Shown piece by piece: positions 1-9,751 of a DNA stretch of 64,000 bases. A program made the position numbers and the translations under genes. This DNA comes from Pirellula sp. SH-Sr6A (GTDB lineage Bacteria; Planctomycetota; Planctomycetia; Pirellulales; Pirellulaceae): positions 310,001 through 374,000 of the forward strand of contig NZ_CP011272.1 in assembly GCF_001610875.1 (NCBI RefSeq), given 5' to 3'. The stretch's first letter is position 1. Every line of letters starts with the position of its first letter. A model generated the notes under the pieces. The model did not search any database and was not told the DNA's origin. It was given only the letters and a program-made list of their open reading frames with translations.

Positions 1-1064
1 AGAATCACCGGACCACGAACATGCTTCTCCGTAATATATCGTTCGTGCTCCGCTTGCAAATCGATACCCCATGCAACTGGATAATCAAACTTCTCGTTAC
101 TACCCTGCAAAATGTCAATTGCTTCCGTGTAGGAAAGATGGGTAAAGGGCTTTTCCAGAACCAAACGAAGCGCCTCGAGCAAACCAGGCTGGATTCGCTT
201 CTCAAAAAAGTCCATGTCCTCATGACAGTCGTGCAAGATCGCGTGCAACATGAACTTCAAATACCGCTCGGCCAAGTCCATATTGTCTGCGAGCTCGAAG
301 AACGCCATCTCAGGCTCGATCATCCAAAACTCAGCCAAATGCCGTGATGTGTTAGAGTTCTCCGCTCGAAAGGTGGGACCAAACGTGTAGATCTTTCCCA
401 TGGCGGTCGCATACGCCTCTCCCTCCAACTGTCCGCTCACCGTCAAGAACGATGGCTTGCCAAAAAAATCCTGAGCATGGTCGACTTTGCCATTCACCGT
501 CGGAGGGTTGTCGAGCGGAAGGGTGGTGACACGAAACATCTGACCCGCTCCCTCGCAATCGCTCGCGGTGATGATCGGAGTGTGGATGTAGACGAATCCC
601 TCTTTTTGAAAGAACTCATGTGTCGCATGGCTGAGCCGATTGCGTACGCGAGTGACAGCACCGAACGTATTCGTGCGAGGTCGGAGATGCGCCCACTCCC
701 GAAGCTTTTCAAACGTGTGTTGCTTTTTCTGAAGCGGATAGTCTGTGGCGCTCGCGGTGCCAAGAATTCGAACTTCGTGCGCGAACAACTCGGTCGCTTG
801 CCCCTGCCCAGCACTTGCCTTGATCTCCCCAGTAACGATCACGCTGCTCCCAACGGTCAAAGTGGGGATGTCGCTCTCGTAGTTGGGTAGAGTTTTGTCC
901 GCGATGATTTGGAGATTGCCAAAGCAGCTGCCATCGTTGACCTCGATGAAGCTAAAGCCTCCCTTGCTATCGCGCCGAGTCCTTACCCACCCTCGAACTT
1001 GTGCGATCGATCCAATCGCCTGCGCGTCGCGAGCCTTGCTTACCGAAATCCAGTTGCTGTTCAT
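1..1064 (-). CDS. asnS: Asparaginyl-tRNA synthetase, 3' part cut by window edge
   Basis: This class II aminoacyl-tRNA synthetase charges tRNA-Asn in the cytoplasm. About 354 residues are visible and the C-terminus lies beyond the left edge. The N-terminal OB-fold anticodon-binding domain (roughly residues 14-110) contains VRGWVRTRRDSKGGFSFIEV and DGSCFGNLQII. The catalytic part follows with LREWAHLRPRTNTFGAVTRVR, the class II motif 2 segment TFGPTFRAENSNTSRHLAEF and WMIEPEMAF. These match AsnRS rather than AspRS, in particular GPTFRAENSNTSRHLAEFWM. The ATG at 1064 (protein begins MNSNWISVSKA) fits the family start. No neighbour is co-oriented within the next 240 bases upstream. Confidence 0.95.
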   Translation of the reverse strand, partial: MNSNWISVSKARDAQAIGSIAQVRGWVRTRRDSKGGFSFIEVNDGSCFGNLQIIADKTLPNYESDIPTLTVGSSVIVTGEIKASAGQGQATELFAHEVRILGTASATDYPLQKKQHTFEKLREWAHLRPRTNTFGAVTRVRNRLSHATHEFFQKEGFVYIHTPIITASDCEGAGQMFRVTTLPLDNPPTVNGKVDHAQDFFGKPSFLTVSGQLEGEAYATAMGKIYTFGPTFRAENSNTSRHLAEFWMIEPEMAFFELADNMDLAERYLKFMLHAILHDCHEDMDFFEKRIQPGLLEALRLVLEKPFTHLSYTEAIDILQGSNEKFDYPVAWGIDLQAEHERYITEKHVRGPVI

Positions 1065-1307
1065 GTGTTGCTACCATCCAGGTCAAAACCAAAAGAGACC
1101 GCCCACCGCCACCCACTCTATCGGCACGGCTAGGCCCACTCGATGACCCGCGTATTCTAGCGAAGAACCTTAGAAAATGAGCAGCCATCTTCGAGACCCG
1201 CTGGACTCGATCACCAGGAACGGACTCATCACCTAGGTGAGGTATCTATTCAGGAAAAGGCTGTCGCCCCGCTCCCCGCTCGCACCTCCGCCCCTCGCCA
1301 CTTATTC

Positions 1308-2012
1308 TCAAGGCTGGAGAGCGACCAGGGAAGCGCCGGTGGTGAGGATCTGGAAGCGAAGAGCGCCCTTGTCATACGGAGCTCGCTCGCGGATGCCAGG
1401 AGCGGCGCTGCCGGGTCGGAAGTGCCCGGTATTGGGATGATCCGACAGCGGGCGATGCAAATAGGCTTGGTACGGCAACGTCGCGACGCCAGTGAAAAAT
1501 CGGACTCCCGAGAGCATCGGCGTCAGCTTCGGAAAACGCTCGTGGCCATGGCGTTCGAGCATCGTGTCCTCGAAGTACAAAGGCTGATGGCAAATCACCG
1601 GCGCGGTCCAATTCTTTTGCAACCCGACCAATCCATACTTCCGATCAGGACCATACGGAAGAGTTTGCATTTCCGGAAGACGCCCCTCTACCAAATCGTC
1701 CGGCAGCTTGCCGGTCCCGATATCGCTGATAGAAAGGTTTCGCGTAGGGAGTGGCGGAAGAACGATCGGACCTCGATCCTCCGCTTGCCGTGGCCCTCCT
1801 TCTTGCGGTGACGCTTCTTGCACAGTACCGGTCGAGGACGCGGACTCTTGTACCTTCGCAGAGACTTGCTGCGCCGGGACGGTTCCACTGCCAAAGAGAA
1901 TGCTCACACCGGAGTCCTGGCCCCAAGCGACATTGGTGTGAAGCAACCCGACAAGAACAAAGCTTCGGATCAACCCTCGTTGCATCGTCAATGGCCTTGG
2001 CTGCGACATCAT
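1308..2012 (-). CDS. Exported protein of unknown function, planctomycete CHQPLYFED family
   Basis: The function is unknown. The protein has an N-terminal signal peptide (LIRSFVLVGLLHTNVAWG), a low-complexity Ser/Gln/Pro stretch, and then a conserved C-terminal part with APVICHQPLYFEDTMLERHG followed by HERFPKLTPMLSGVRFFTGVATLPYQ. I remember this signature from many exported planctomycete proteins without an assigned role. Three starts are possible: ATG 2048, the ATG-ATG pair at 2012/2009, or the ATG at 1985 directly before the hydrophobic stretch. I chose 2012 because a GAGGTGGG sequence precedes it, although the spacing is very short. It lies downstream of and on the same strand as the HlyD/M50 unit, with a 200-base gap, so it may be a separate transcript. 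Confidence 0.72.
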   Translation of the reverse strand: MMSQPRPLTMQRGLIRSFVLVGLLHTNVAWGQDSGVSILFGSGTVPAQQVSAKVQESASSTGTVQEASPQEGGPRQAEDRGPIVLPPLPTRNLSISDIGTGKLPDDLVEGRLPEMQTLPYGPDRKYGLVGLQKNWTAPVICHQPLYFEDTMLERHGHERFPKLTPMLSGVRFFTGVATLPYQAYLHRPLSDHPNTGHFRPGSAAPGIRERAPYDKGALRFQILTTGASLVALQP

Positions 2013-2212
2013 CCCACCTCGTCTATTGTGCTCAAAAAAGTCGACCATAGGGGTACCAACACTCGCGCGTTGGCGGTCGACTTACGAGCTTTCTTCGGCA
2101 ACACCCGAAGGATCCCTTCATCACGCACAACAGGTTTTCAACTCAAAACTGCATTGGCCGTCCGAATCATGACGCAGTCGTTAATCTTTCCCACACCGAA
2201 ATGACAGCAATG

Positions 2213-4393
2213 CTAACGCAGTCGAGCTTGTCGGAAGAAGAAGTCCAATCCTTGATGGAGTAGCGATTCCTCTTTGCAAAGGAACAGAATCTCCGCGGTC
2301 GCGTCTCCCATCGCTTCCGGCATCGGCGAATCAAGCGAGAGTCGTACCCGAAACAACGGCATCGTATTGGCTCCCGAAGATGTCGCGACGTCGCTCGCTA
2401 CGGTATCGATTTCGGTCACGCGCGCAGCGAGCAATCGAGAAGGCGCTTGCAACGACCGAACTCTGGCCCGCAACCCGACCTGCAATTGAGCAACTTCGGA
2501 TTCGGACAAATAGCACTCGATTTCCTCCACCTGAACGGACTCGATCCAGCCTAACAGCGATCCCTTCTCCACGAACTCACCGCTTTGCAGATCAGACCGA
2601 AGCCGATAGTCCTCTTTGCCCTGCGCTCGCTGTCGAGCGTTTGGATCGTCTGACGATGCGTGATGCGATGCCAAGCGAAAGACGCCTGGATGGGGTGTTG
2701 CGACTACGAGCTTCTCCAACCTCGCATGGAGCTCGAGGAGTTCTGTTTCGAGGACCTTCTGGATGGATTCCAGATGCGACAGGGATTCCAACGCTTCCGA
2801 GTTATGAAACGCGGCTCGCTTTGCTCCTGCTAATTCCCCTGCGGCGACGATCCAACGGCCTTTGAGGCGATTGTATTCCTTCTGCAACGCTAGATTCTTG
2901 ACGTGAAAAACGGGGACTCCCTTTTCTACGTCCTCGTGCGGGAGTGCTTCATCGAGCAAATGGACGCGGCCGCTCTCGGGTGCAAAGATTGGTTTCGTTT
3001 CCTTCGCTCGAATCCATCCGGTTGTTTGTACAAAAGTTGGAATAGGAGTCGTGACGGAATAAACGCACAGCAGCGTTACCGCTACCCACCCCATCCATTG
3101 CAGCCTTATCCCACCGCGCTGTTCCGTAGCGATTGCTTGCCAACGGGAAACCGCGAGCAGCAGCTGACAGATCGCGTAAAGCGTGAGTACGATTAGCCCC
3201 AATCCCGCTACCTCCCAATCCGCAGCGATGTGCAGTGAGATCCAGGCAACTCCGAATAGCAATAGCGAACGGTTCACCAGCGAGAGCACAAAGTAATTGG
3301 CGAGCAGGAAGGTTTGACGAGCATCTTCCCCCACACTCCCGCGCCACAATCCATCAAACGCATTCCACGAACGCTCTCGTAGATTTTGAAGCCCCAACCA
3401 ATCGCTCATCACGTAGTAACCGTCATACTTGATGAATGGATTAGCGTTGAACAAAAATGTTGTCACGCTGCAGACAATCATGACTTGGAAGGCAATCAAA
3501 TTCAAAGGTCCTGAGGTGGTAAATCCCCACGCGATCGCGGCGACTGCTGCCAACCAACATTCCAAAATCATTCCGCCCATCGCAATGATCATCCGCTGAT
3601 GAACCCGCGGGCACTGCCACGATTCGGAGATATCGACATAGGGACAGAGCATCCCAAAACTTCCAAGCAATCCGAACCCTCGCACACGGATGTCGTACCG
3701 CACGCAGGCCAATGCGTGACCAAGTTCATGAACCAAGCGGGTCGCAAAAAAGACCACCCCATACCCGATCCAGTTCCTTGGAGACCGAAGCAGATCCCAA
3801 CTTGGCAACTGCTCGACAGCGGTCTCCCAACGCAACAACACCGTCACGCCCCCGACCGTGGCAACACATGCGAAGGCCATCCATCCCACCGGCCCAAAAA
3901 AGAAACGGCTGACAGGCCCCAGGGGTCGCAATATTAGGGAAGGGTCCCCAATATGAAGCTTCATCTGAAATAACGAAACAAAGAATCGGCAAAACCGAAG
4001 GATCCAACCGCTCGATTTTGCGGTGGAAAGGTCGTAGGTCGCGCCGGTAACCGCCCCGCGACCATGCGGAAAAGTGGTATGAACGATGCCGAGACGCAAG
4101 CATCGATTTAGGAACGATTCGATGGTCGATGCGTGGATTTGATTGGGTCGGTGAGCCAATCGATACAAGGCCACTAACTCGTCGATCGAGTCCGTCCGAT
4201 TGAGATTCTGCAATAGAAAATATTCATCGCGCGAGCATCGGAATTGCTCCGATGTCCATGGGTGAACCGCGATCCAAATCGCCCCCTGAGGGGAATCGAC
4301 CGATTTCCATTTGAGATCCGTGCGAAGGCGCAGCGAATGGGGCTTCGACTTTGCCTTCGTCAACGCATGGGAAGTACCGATCTCGATCGTCAT
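2213..4393 (-). CDS. M50-type membrane zinc metalloprotease fused to HlyD adaptor
   Basis: This 726-residue membrane protein belongs to the group annotated as putative peptide zinc metalloprotease (YydH-like). Residues about 30-105 look like a small winged-helix, PqqD-like domain. The M50 core follows, with the zinc motif HELGH at residues 222-226 and the distal NANPFIKYDG segment, where Asp is the expected third ligand. Several transmembrane segments surround these. After the last membrane helix (YSVTTPIPTFVQTTGWI) the C-terminal third is a HlyD-like periplasmic arm: a lipoyl half-motif (FAPESGRVHLLDEALPHEDV), a coiled coil and beta-barrel segments. The start lies 3 bases after the stop of the preceding HlyD gene. 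The partner and substrate are unknown; a role in export or processing is inferred from family and context. Confidence 0.85.
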   Translation of the reverse strand: MTIEIGTSHALTKAKSKPHSLRLRTDLKWKSVDSPQGAIWIAVHPWTSEQFRCSRDEYFLLQNLNRTDSIDELVALYRLAHRPNQIHASTIESFLNRCLRLGIVHTTFPHGRGAVTGATYDLSTAKSSGWILRFCRFFVSLFQMKLHIGDPSLILRPLGPVSRFFFGPVGWMAFACVATVGGVTVLLRWETAVEQLPSWDLLRSPRNWIGYGVVFFATRLVHELGHALACVRYDIRVRGFGLLGSFGMLCPYVDISESWQCPRVHQRMIIAMGGMILECWLAAVAAIAWGFTTSGPLNLIAFQVMIVCSVTTFLFNANPFIKYDGYYVMSDWLGLQNLRERSWNAFDGLWRGSVGEDARQTFLLANYFVLSLVNRSLLLFGVAWISLHIAADWEVAGLGLIVLTLYAICQLLLAVSRWQAIATEQRGGIRLQWMGWVAVTLLCVYSVTTPIPTFVQTTGWIRAKETKPIFAPESGRVHLLDEALPHEDVEKGVPVFHVKNLALQKEYNRLKGRWIVAAGELAGAKRAAFHNSEALESLSHLESIQKVLETELLELHARLEKLVVATPHPGVFRLASHHASSDDPNARQRAQGKEDYRLRSDLQSGEFVEKGSLLGWIESVQVEEIECYLSESEVAQLQVGLRARVRSLQAPSRLLAARVTEIDTVASDVATSSGANTMPLFRVRLSLDSPMPEAMGDATAEILFLCKEESLLHQGLDFFFRQARLR

Positions 4394-4396
4394 CGC

Positions 4397-5407
4397 TTAC
4401 TTTTTCGCCAGATGGGTTTGGAGCGAAACATTCATCCCGGGGATCAGTGACCACGCCTTGTCCGTTTTTTGATTCTGTACGGTGGCGGACATGCGGATCT
4501 TTCTCGCCGAACTCACCTCAGGGGCGTACCCTGATATAACCCCTACGAACCGATTGGAGGCTCGCGATGCTGCGGTTGCGACGCCAATCTCGACTTGCAA
4601 TCCGATCAAATCACTCGGATCAAATCGATCGAGGTCGACAAAGAAATCGACTCGTAACTCATCCATTCGAACCACATGCAAGACCGTGGTTCCCGCGCTC
4701 ATCCACTCTCCCTGTCGGTGGTCCATCCGCGTAACGATTCCCGTAACGGGTGATGCGATCTGCAGCTTATCCAACTTCTTCTGCGATACCGAGTAGGAGG
4801 CTTGCGCAAGTCTCGCTTTCAGATCCTTTTGAACCTTGGTTGCCTTGGCCTGTACGAGCCTTACCTTGGCCTGTTCGACAGCAATCTTCTTTTGTCGAAC
4901 CTCGATCGGGCTTGCTTCTCCTTTATTTCCCATCTTTTCGTATGCTTCGAACTGCAGCTGAGTCTCTTCGACCACCATCTCTGCAAAGCGGATATCGCTT
5001 TCGTCGATTGCCTCCGCCTGAGCTACTTGAAACTGCAGTGCAGCCACTTGTTTCTCCAACTCGAGCGTGTCCGAATTCAACCGTCCGAGGATATCTCCCT
5101 TGTTGACGAGACTGTTTTCGGAAACTTTCAGCTCGAGAAGAGTACCGGTTTCTTGAACGGCGATTTCGACGACTTCCGGCGCGACGACGATTCCTTGCTC
5201 GAAGCGAATCCATGCTCCTTCGCCGTCTTGAAGCGAAAGATTGTTTGTGCCCCGAGTCTCGTTGGCGGGATTCGTCGACGATCGTTCTGCGAGTCGAGGA
5301 GTTTGTTGCCCCCAAGCTCCCTCGCGAAAACACAAAATAGGAATCGTTGCAACCAGAGGAAGAAGCCAAATCGTTTTCGGGAACAATCGTCGATGCAAAG
5401 CGATCAT
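4397..5407 (-). CDS. HlyD/RND-type periplasmic adaptor (membrane fusion protein)
   Basis: This 336-residue exported adaptor has a hydrophobic N-terminal segment (TIWLLPLVATIPILCFREGAWG). A lipoyl domain is split around a coiled-coil hairpin: ETGTLLELKVSENSLVNKGDIL on one side and KLDKLQIASPVTGIVTRMDH on the other. A beta-barrel part follows (VVRMDELRVDFFVDLDRFDP). The frame is open further upstream to 5467, but the ATG at 5407 overlaps the stop of the preceding gene as ATGA, so translational coupling is likely and I chose it. Such adaptors normally bridge an inner-membrane pump and an outer-membrane channel. No pump or TolC-like gene is next to it here. Confidence 0.87.
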   Translation of the reverse strand: MIALHRRLFPKTIWLLPLVATIPILCFREGAWGQQTPRLAERSSTNPANETRGTNNLSLQDGEGAWIRFEQGIVVAPEVVEIAVQETGTLLELKVSENSLVNKGDILGRLNSDTLELEKQVAALQFQVAQAEAIDESDIRFAEMVVEETQLQFEAYEKMGNKGEASPIEVRQKKIAVEQAKVRLVQAKATKVQKDLKARLAQASYSVSQKKLDKLQIASPVTGIVTRMDHRQGEWMSAGTTVLHVVRMDELRVDFFVDLDRFDPSDLIGLQVEIGVATAASRASNRFVGVISGYAPEVSSARKIRMSATVQNQKTDKAWSLIPGMNVSLQTHLAKK

Positions 5408-7743
5408 GGGATCCACATTTTCACTCGGTAAACAACACCCTGAACAAAGTCCTTCACCAAAGCCCAACCCAAAGGCCCTCGCCCTGTTTCGATAGCAACG
5501 CGCGCTCCTGCCCCGGTCATCGCGAGGTCCGCCGGGATGGAAGTACGCGGCTTTAGCTTTATCGTCACGAATGACTGACGTGATCCTGATCTCGGTTCGG
5601 AGTCGGTTTCAGAACGTTCGGTACGCCACTTGGAGTCTTTTTCCAAATCCAATTCGATCGTCGATTGCGGAGACGCGAGCAGACGTGCAAACGCTTTAGT
5701 CTGTTCCTTGGTTCCATTCACCAACTCTTCTAGCTTCTGCTCGGGTATCTTCGTGTCAAAATACCAGCCATCCGTTTCGTCGCGGATCGAGAAGAGCCAT
5801 TGCCCTATGCGAAGAGGCCTATCTTGAAGCTTGGTTTCAATATCCCAGGTCTCAATCACTCCATCCCTTGGAGCGGTAACCGAGAGCGACCGGCACTGCG
5901 ATTCGATCAACGCGAGCGTCGACATTTCAAGTCGATGAATTTCTTCGAGCGCCATCCGCTCGCTCTCGAGCGAGTCGCGTTGTGATGCCGGCAAAGATCG
6001 GTCGCGCAGGAGTCTATCCTGGACCTCTCGCAGGCGCTGCTCGGTCTTGGCATGCGTGGCGAGCATCTGGTCTCGTTCGGCAAGCAATTTAGGGGAAGTG
6101 ATCCGAAGGCAAAGATCCCCGGCCTTCACTCGCTCGCCTCGATGTACCAATACTTCAGTAACAATCCCCTCTTCGGGAGCAAAGATCTCGTGAACGGATT
6201 GCGGTGATAAAGTTGCGGTCGCTTCGATCTGAATGGGGACTGGAATAGCGAGCACACTCAGGACACTGAACAAAAGAGACGCCCCGATCAGAACCTTGGC
6301 CCCAACCAGCGATCGGAGCTTGGCGAACCGCGAGGAACGCCCTCCATCACGCAAGGGGTTCGAAGAGCTAGGAACATTGGCGAGAAGCTTGAGGGTGAGC
6401 GCGGCCCGCGGCGCACAGTCTTTGTGAGGAATTACGCCATCGGACCAAGTCATTAATAGACTGAACCCGCGATCGCTGTTCTCTCGCGATGGCAACCATT
6501 GCGTTTTGGATTCGAAGAGACTCCGTAGAGTCCCTCCTCCGTCTGCAATTTGGGACGTGTCGATTGCGAAGGGCTGCAACCATACATATCGAGCGATTCC
6601 TAACGACTGCCGCCACGTCATGTCACCAGTGGCGGTGCGGTCTGCTTCTCCCTCCACGCAGCGCGAGCCTCCAGACTGCCGTTCAAGGTCCATGACCAAC
6701 TTTTCCGTCGACGAAATAGCATCGGCTCGACGGTCCAGTCTTTCGAGCCCAGCCACGGCTAGAACTCGCCATCGCGCACGGCTGCGTTGCAACAAAACAA
6801 CGTGCTCCGCGTTCTCTTCCATCTGAATGGAGCTCAATGCCTTTGCAACCGACGTGCGAGGGTCTCTTGCAAACGAGTCCAGAAGGAGCCGAGTGGTCGC
6901 CAGGTAGCGACGCTCCTGTTCTATCAATCGCGTTCGATGCTGCCGAAAGAACTCGGCGATCAGATCCGACATCTGCGACGCGAAGCGCAGGTAACCTCGT
7001 TGGCTCGATGGGCCGCCGCTCGGAGGCTGAACAATTTCCAACCACAATTCTCCACCTTCGATCTGGACCGGTATCGGGCAAAGGATAAGCAGAGAATCAA
7101 GCGGATTTCGAGGCCGATTGCTACCTACCACTACGTCCCGAGGAGGAACGAGTACAGGTTGGTTTTCTTTTCGAACAGCGTCGAGCAGCTGGCGATGCTC
7201 GTGACTTGGAAGAAGGGCCTCGTTCCCGTCAAACTCCGACGAGGTTCGCGAGTCAACATCGTCACTCACAACGGTCGCTAACTCCGACTCCAATCGATCG
7301 AGTAGAGCCAAGGGAGGTTCGACCGACTCATGGCGAGTCAACTCGGGCAATGCAAGTGGTTGGCATAAGTTGCGAGCCAATTGCGACGCTTCGAACAATC
7401 GCCACTCGCATTCGGAGTCCCACACCCAAACTCCGATCCCTTCGGCTCCCATCGCTTGCAAGATCCGTGGCAAGGCGAAACGGAGAAATTCACGCGGCGA
7501 GATGGGGCGAGTCGTCGACTCTTGAATCTCATCGACCCATTGCCGGATCCGATCTTTCGTTTGCTGTACGACTGCAGAATCCAACGGAAGAGGGCTGCGT
7601 CGATCTGCAGCGTTATGGGGTTCGAGTCGCTCGAATTCGCTGCGATCGTTGTCGATGGACGCGCCAATGTCACTGCGATGTGCCGAGTGGGCTCGCGTTT
7701 CTCCCGACATGGATTGGATGGGTGGATTTCCGTCGATGCGCAT
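5404..7743 (-). CDS. Large GAF-like/HlyD hybrid adaptor protein
   Basis: This 779-residue protein has a long cytoplasmic N-terminal part (about 1-480). It contains GAF-like segments, for example RFALPRILQAMGAEGIGVWV and a second region around residues 290-410. One membrane helix (VLIGASLLFSVLSVLAIPVP) leads into a HlyD-type C-terminus with lipoyl halves (EIFAPEEGIVTEVLVHRGER; SVTAPRDGVIETWDIE) and a coiled coil between them. It is the first gene of the unit with the two downstream adaptor genes and overlaps the next by ATGA. The arrangement suggests a cytoplasmic ligand sensor joined through the membrane to a periplasmic arm. The GAF assignment rests on pattern only and is less certain than the HlyD part. 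Confidence 0.8.
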   Translation of the reverse strand: MRIDGNPPIQSMSGETRAHSAHRSDIGASIDNDRSEFERLEPHNAADRRSPLPLDSAVVQQTKDRIRQWVDEIQESTTRPISPREFLRFALPRILQAMGAEGIGVWVWDSECEWRLFEASQLARNLCQPLALPELTRHESVEPPLALLDRLESELATVVSDDVDSRTSSEFDGNEALLPSHEHRQLLDAVRKENQPVLVPPRDVVVGSNRPRNPLDSLLILCPIPVQIEGGELWLEIVQPPSGGPSSQRGYLRFASQMSDLIAEFFRQHRTRLIEQERRYLATTRLLLDSFARDPRTSVAKALSSIQMEENAEHVVLLQRSRARWRVLAVAGLERLDRRADAISSTEKLVMDLERQSGGSRCVEGEADRTATGDMTWRQSLGIARYVWLQPFAIDTSQIADGGGTLRSLFESKTQWLPSRENSDRGFSLLMTWSDGVIPHKDCAPRAALTLKLLANVPSSSNPLRDGGRSSRFAKLRSLVGAKVLIGASLLFSVLSVLAIPVPIQIEATATLSPQSVHEIFAPEEGIVTEVLVHRGERVKAGDLCLRITSPKLLAERDQMLATHAKTEQRLREVQDRLLRDRSLPASQRDSLESERMALEEIHRLEMSTLALIESQCRSLSVTAPRDGVIETWDIETKLQDRPLRIGQWLFSIRDETDGWYFDTKIPEQKLEELVNGTKEQTKAFARLLASPQSTIELDLEKDSKWRTERSETDSEPRSGSRQSFVTIKLKPRTSIPADLAMTGAGARVAIETGRGPLGWALVKDFVQGVVYRVKMWIP

Positions 7744-7842
7744 GGTTCACCGGGTACCATATTCGGTGAACAGAATGCAATAGTAGCTTAAAGACGGTGC
7801 AGGGCCGTACAGTCCCAACAAGTGTGTGGAACGAAATGAAAA

Positions 7843-9060
7843 CTAATTCCACGGATAGAAAAGACGGGTGCCGGTGGTCGGCTCGCCCGGAGGAATTTCA
7901 ACAAAACCGATGCTGGTGGCCAGCGATGCGATGTCTCCTGAACCTTTTGAAGGTTCGACAACGAATGCTCCTCGATCGTTTTGGGACACCAACCGAAACC
8001 AAACAAGAGGAAGTGTCTTGTCGTCATCCGCTTGAACAGAAACGGACATCGCCCCCAAGCTCGGCCTCCCTCCACCAGCTTGTTGAAGAATCGAGTAGGC
8101 GAAACGCCTGAACGTCACCGCAACACTGACAGGGTTTCCAGGGAGCCCCAATATGGGCTTGCCATCCTCTGTGATCGCTCCGAGGATCGGTTTGCCGGGA
8201 CGGATTGGGAGCTTGTGAAACAGAATCTCCGCACCCGCCTGCCGAATCGCTTCGGGAACATGATCCGAATCCCCCATGGATACGCCCCCGGTCAAGAGAA
8301 TGGCATCGCAGGACTCGATCTTCTCGCTTAGCGCCAATCGAATCTGCTCCAGCGAGTCCTGAACGCGTTCTACAACAGGTTCCGCCCAGCCCGTTTTGAG
8401 CAAAGCAGACGTCAGAAAAGGACCGTTGGAATCGCGAATTTGCCAAGGTTCGATCGGGACACCTGGTGGCAATAACTCGTCCCCCGTATTGATGACTCCA
8501 ACGCGAAGCCTTCGAAAGACCGAGAGCTGTGCTCCTTCTTGAAAGGTCGCGACGCCTGCCATGGCATTCGGCCCCAAACAACAACCAGCCGAAAGTATCT
8601 CCGCTCCCAAAGGCGCATTCTCTCCGCGCCGACGAATGTTCTGCCCTCGCTGACAGTCGCTTGGTGCGATCTTGACGCGAATGGAGGTCGTTACCCTTGG
8701 GTTTGGAAGCTCCTGGCAATCTTCCCTTCGAATGACGATGTCCGCGTCTTCAGGGACCGCAGCCCCCGTGAAAATCTTCACGGCAAAACCAGACGGAAGG
8801 GTTGTGGGTGGCATGCCGGCAGCGAGCGTCGATGCGACAGGAATTTCGCCGGCGTCGAGATCCGAGATACGCACGGCGTAACCGTCCATTGCGGACACAT
8901 CTATCGATGGACTTGGCCGAAAAGAATAGAGCGGGGAAGCCAGGATACGTCCGCAAGCCTCCGACAACGGGACTTGCTCGGTGCCGACAGAGCGAACCTT
9001 ACTCATGAAGCTCTTCAAAACCGATTCGATCTCATCTTGGATCGATGGCTTTGCGTTCAT
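7843..9060 (-). CDS. moeA: Molybdopterin molybdenumtransferase MoeA
   Basis: MoeA inserts molybdate into adenylylated molybdopterin in the last step of molybdenum cofactor synthesis. The 405-residue protein shows the family motifs in order: SPSIDVSAMDGYAVR, KIFTGAAVPEDADIVIRRED, RVGVINTGDEL, DAILLTGGVSMGDSDHVPEA, HKLPIRPGKPILGAI and ILGLPGNPVSVAVTF. The frame opens at a TTG at 9078, but the ATG at 9060 (MNAKPSIQDEIES) is preceded by GGAA at suitable spacing and fits the family. It is downstream of the MerC-like gene by 77 bases on the same strand. No other moa or mob gene is in the window. Confidence 0.95.
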   Translation of the reverse strand: MNAKPSIQDEIESVLKSFMSKVRSVGTEQVPLSEACGRILASPLYSFRPSPSIDVSAMDGYAVRISDLDAGEIPVASTLAAGMPPTTLPSGFAVKIFTGAAVPEDADIVIRREDCQELPNPRVTTSIRVKIAPSDCQRGQNIRRRGENAPLGAEILSAGCCLGPNAMAGVATFQEGAQLSVFRRLRVGVINTGDELLPPGVPIEPWQIRDSNGPFLTSALLKTGWAEPVVERVQDSLEQIRLALSEKIESCDAILLTGGVSMGDSDHVPEAIRQAGAEILFHKLPIRPGKPILGAITEDGKPILGLPGNPVSVAVTFRRFAYSILQQAGGGRPSLGAMSVSVQADDDKTLPLVWFRLVSQNDRGAFVVEPSKGSGDIASLATSIGFVEIPPGEPTTGTRLFYPWN

Positions 9061-9136
9061 GATGGAAGTTCCAAGCAAAAAAGATGGGGCGACGACGCTG
9101 GTAGACTACCTTGCCGGCGTCCTGCACTCGATTGCG

Positions 9137-9751
9137 TTAAGCCGCTTGAGCGGTCGGGAGTTCCTCGATCGCTTCTTCGGGGCGAGGGCAAGCGCACTTG
9201 GAAGAACATCCTCCAAACGATCGCCGAAGATTCATGAAATGAGCGAGAATCAACAAGGCACCGCCGATCGGAGTCATCCAAGGCTGAATAGTCTCCCAGG
9301 GGAGTCCCGAAAATCCGGCTGATGCGACGAACGTCTCTGGCGAACCAGGGTCGTGGCTGAGGCTCGTGCCTTGACTATGGTCGTGGTAGGGACAGTTTTC
9401 TTCGTCGTGAGGAGTCGCATGGGCATGCCCAGCATGCGACAAATCCGATGGTGAACAGCAGTGATCCGGGAGCAGAAAGGCCGCTGCCAGAATCATCCCC
9501 AATCCAGCTCCGGATAGAGTGAGAACCCGAATATCACCAAACCGACGGTAAGCTGGGAGAATCGAAACCGAAACGATCGAAACACAAATAATCGCAGCAA
9601 TCTGATGGAAGAGTGGGCTCGCCATCCATTCGGTGAACTGAAGTGTCGGCAGGAATGCGAGCAAAACAGGAGTCGCAGCGCAGTGAACCGCGCACAAGGC
9701 GGACGCGGCGATTCCCATTCGATCCTTCCATTGGCTTCCGCTTTTCTCCAT
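9137..9751 (-). CDS. MerC-domain membrane protein with His/Cys-rich loop
   Basis: This 204-residue inner-membrane protein of the MerC type has four predicted membrane segments. The first begins GIAASALCAVHCAATPVLLA and carries the Cys-x3-Cys pair expected for metal handover. The loop between helices is strikingly rich in His and Cys (DHCCSPSDLSHAGHAHATPH followed by ENCPYHDHS), and the C-terminus has CSSKCACPRP. MerC proteins move mercuric ion, and relatives carry other soft metals; the substrate here is unknown. There is no MerR regulator or reductase nearby, so a dedicated mercury operon is not supported. Confidence 0.85.
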   Translation of the reverse strand: MEKSGSQWKDRMGIAASALCAVHCAATPVLLAFLPTLQFTEWMASPLFHQIAAIICVSIVSVSILPAYRRFGDIRVLTLSGAGLGMILAAAFLLPDHCCSPSDLSHAGHAHATPHDEENCPYHDHSQGTSLSHDPGSPETFVASAGFSGLPWETIQPWMTPIGGALLILAHFMNLRRSFGGCSSKCACPRPEEAIEELPTAQAA

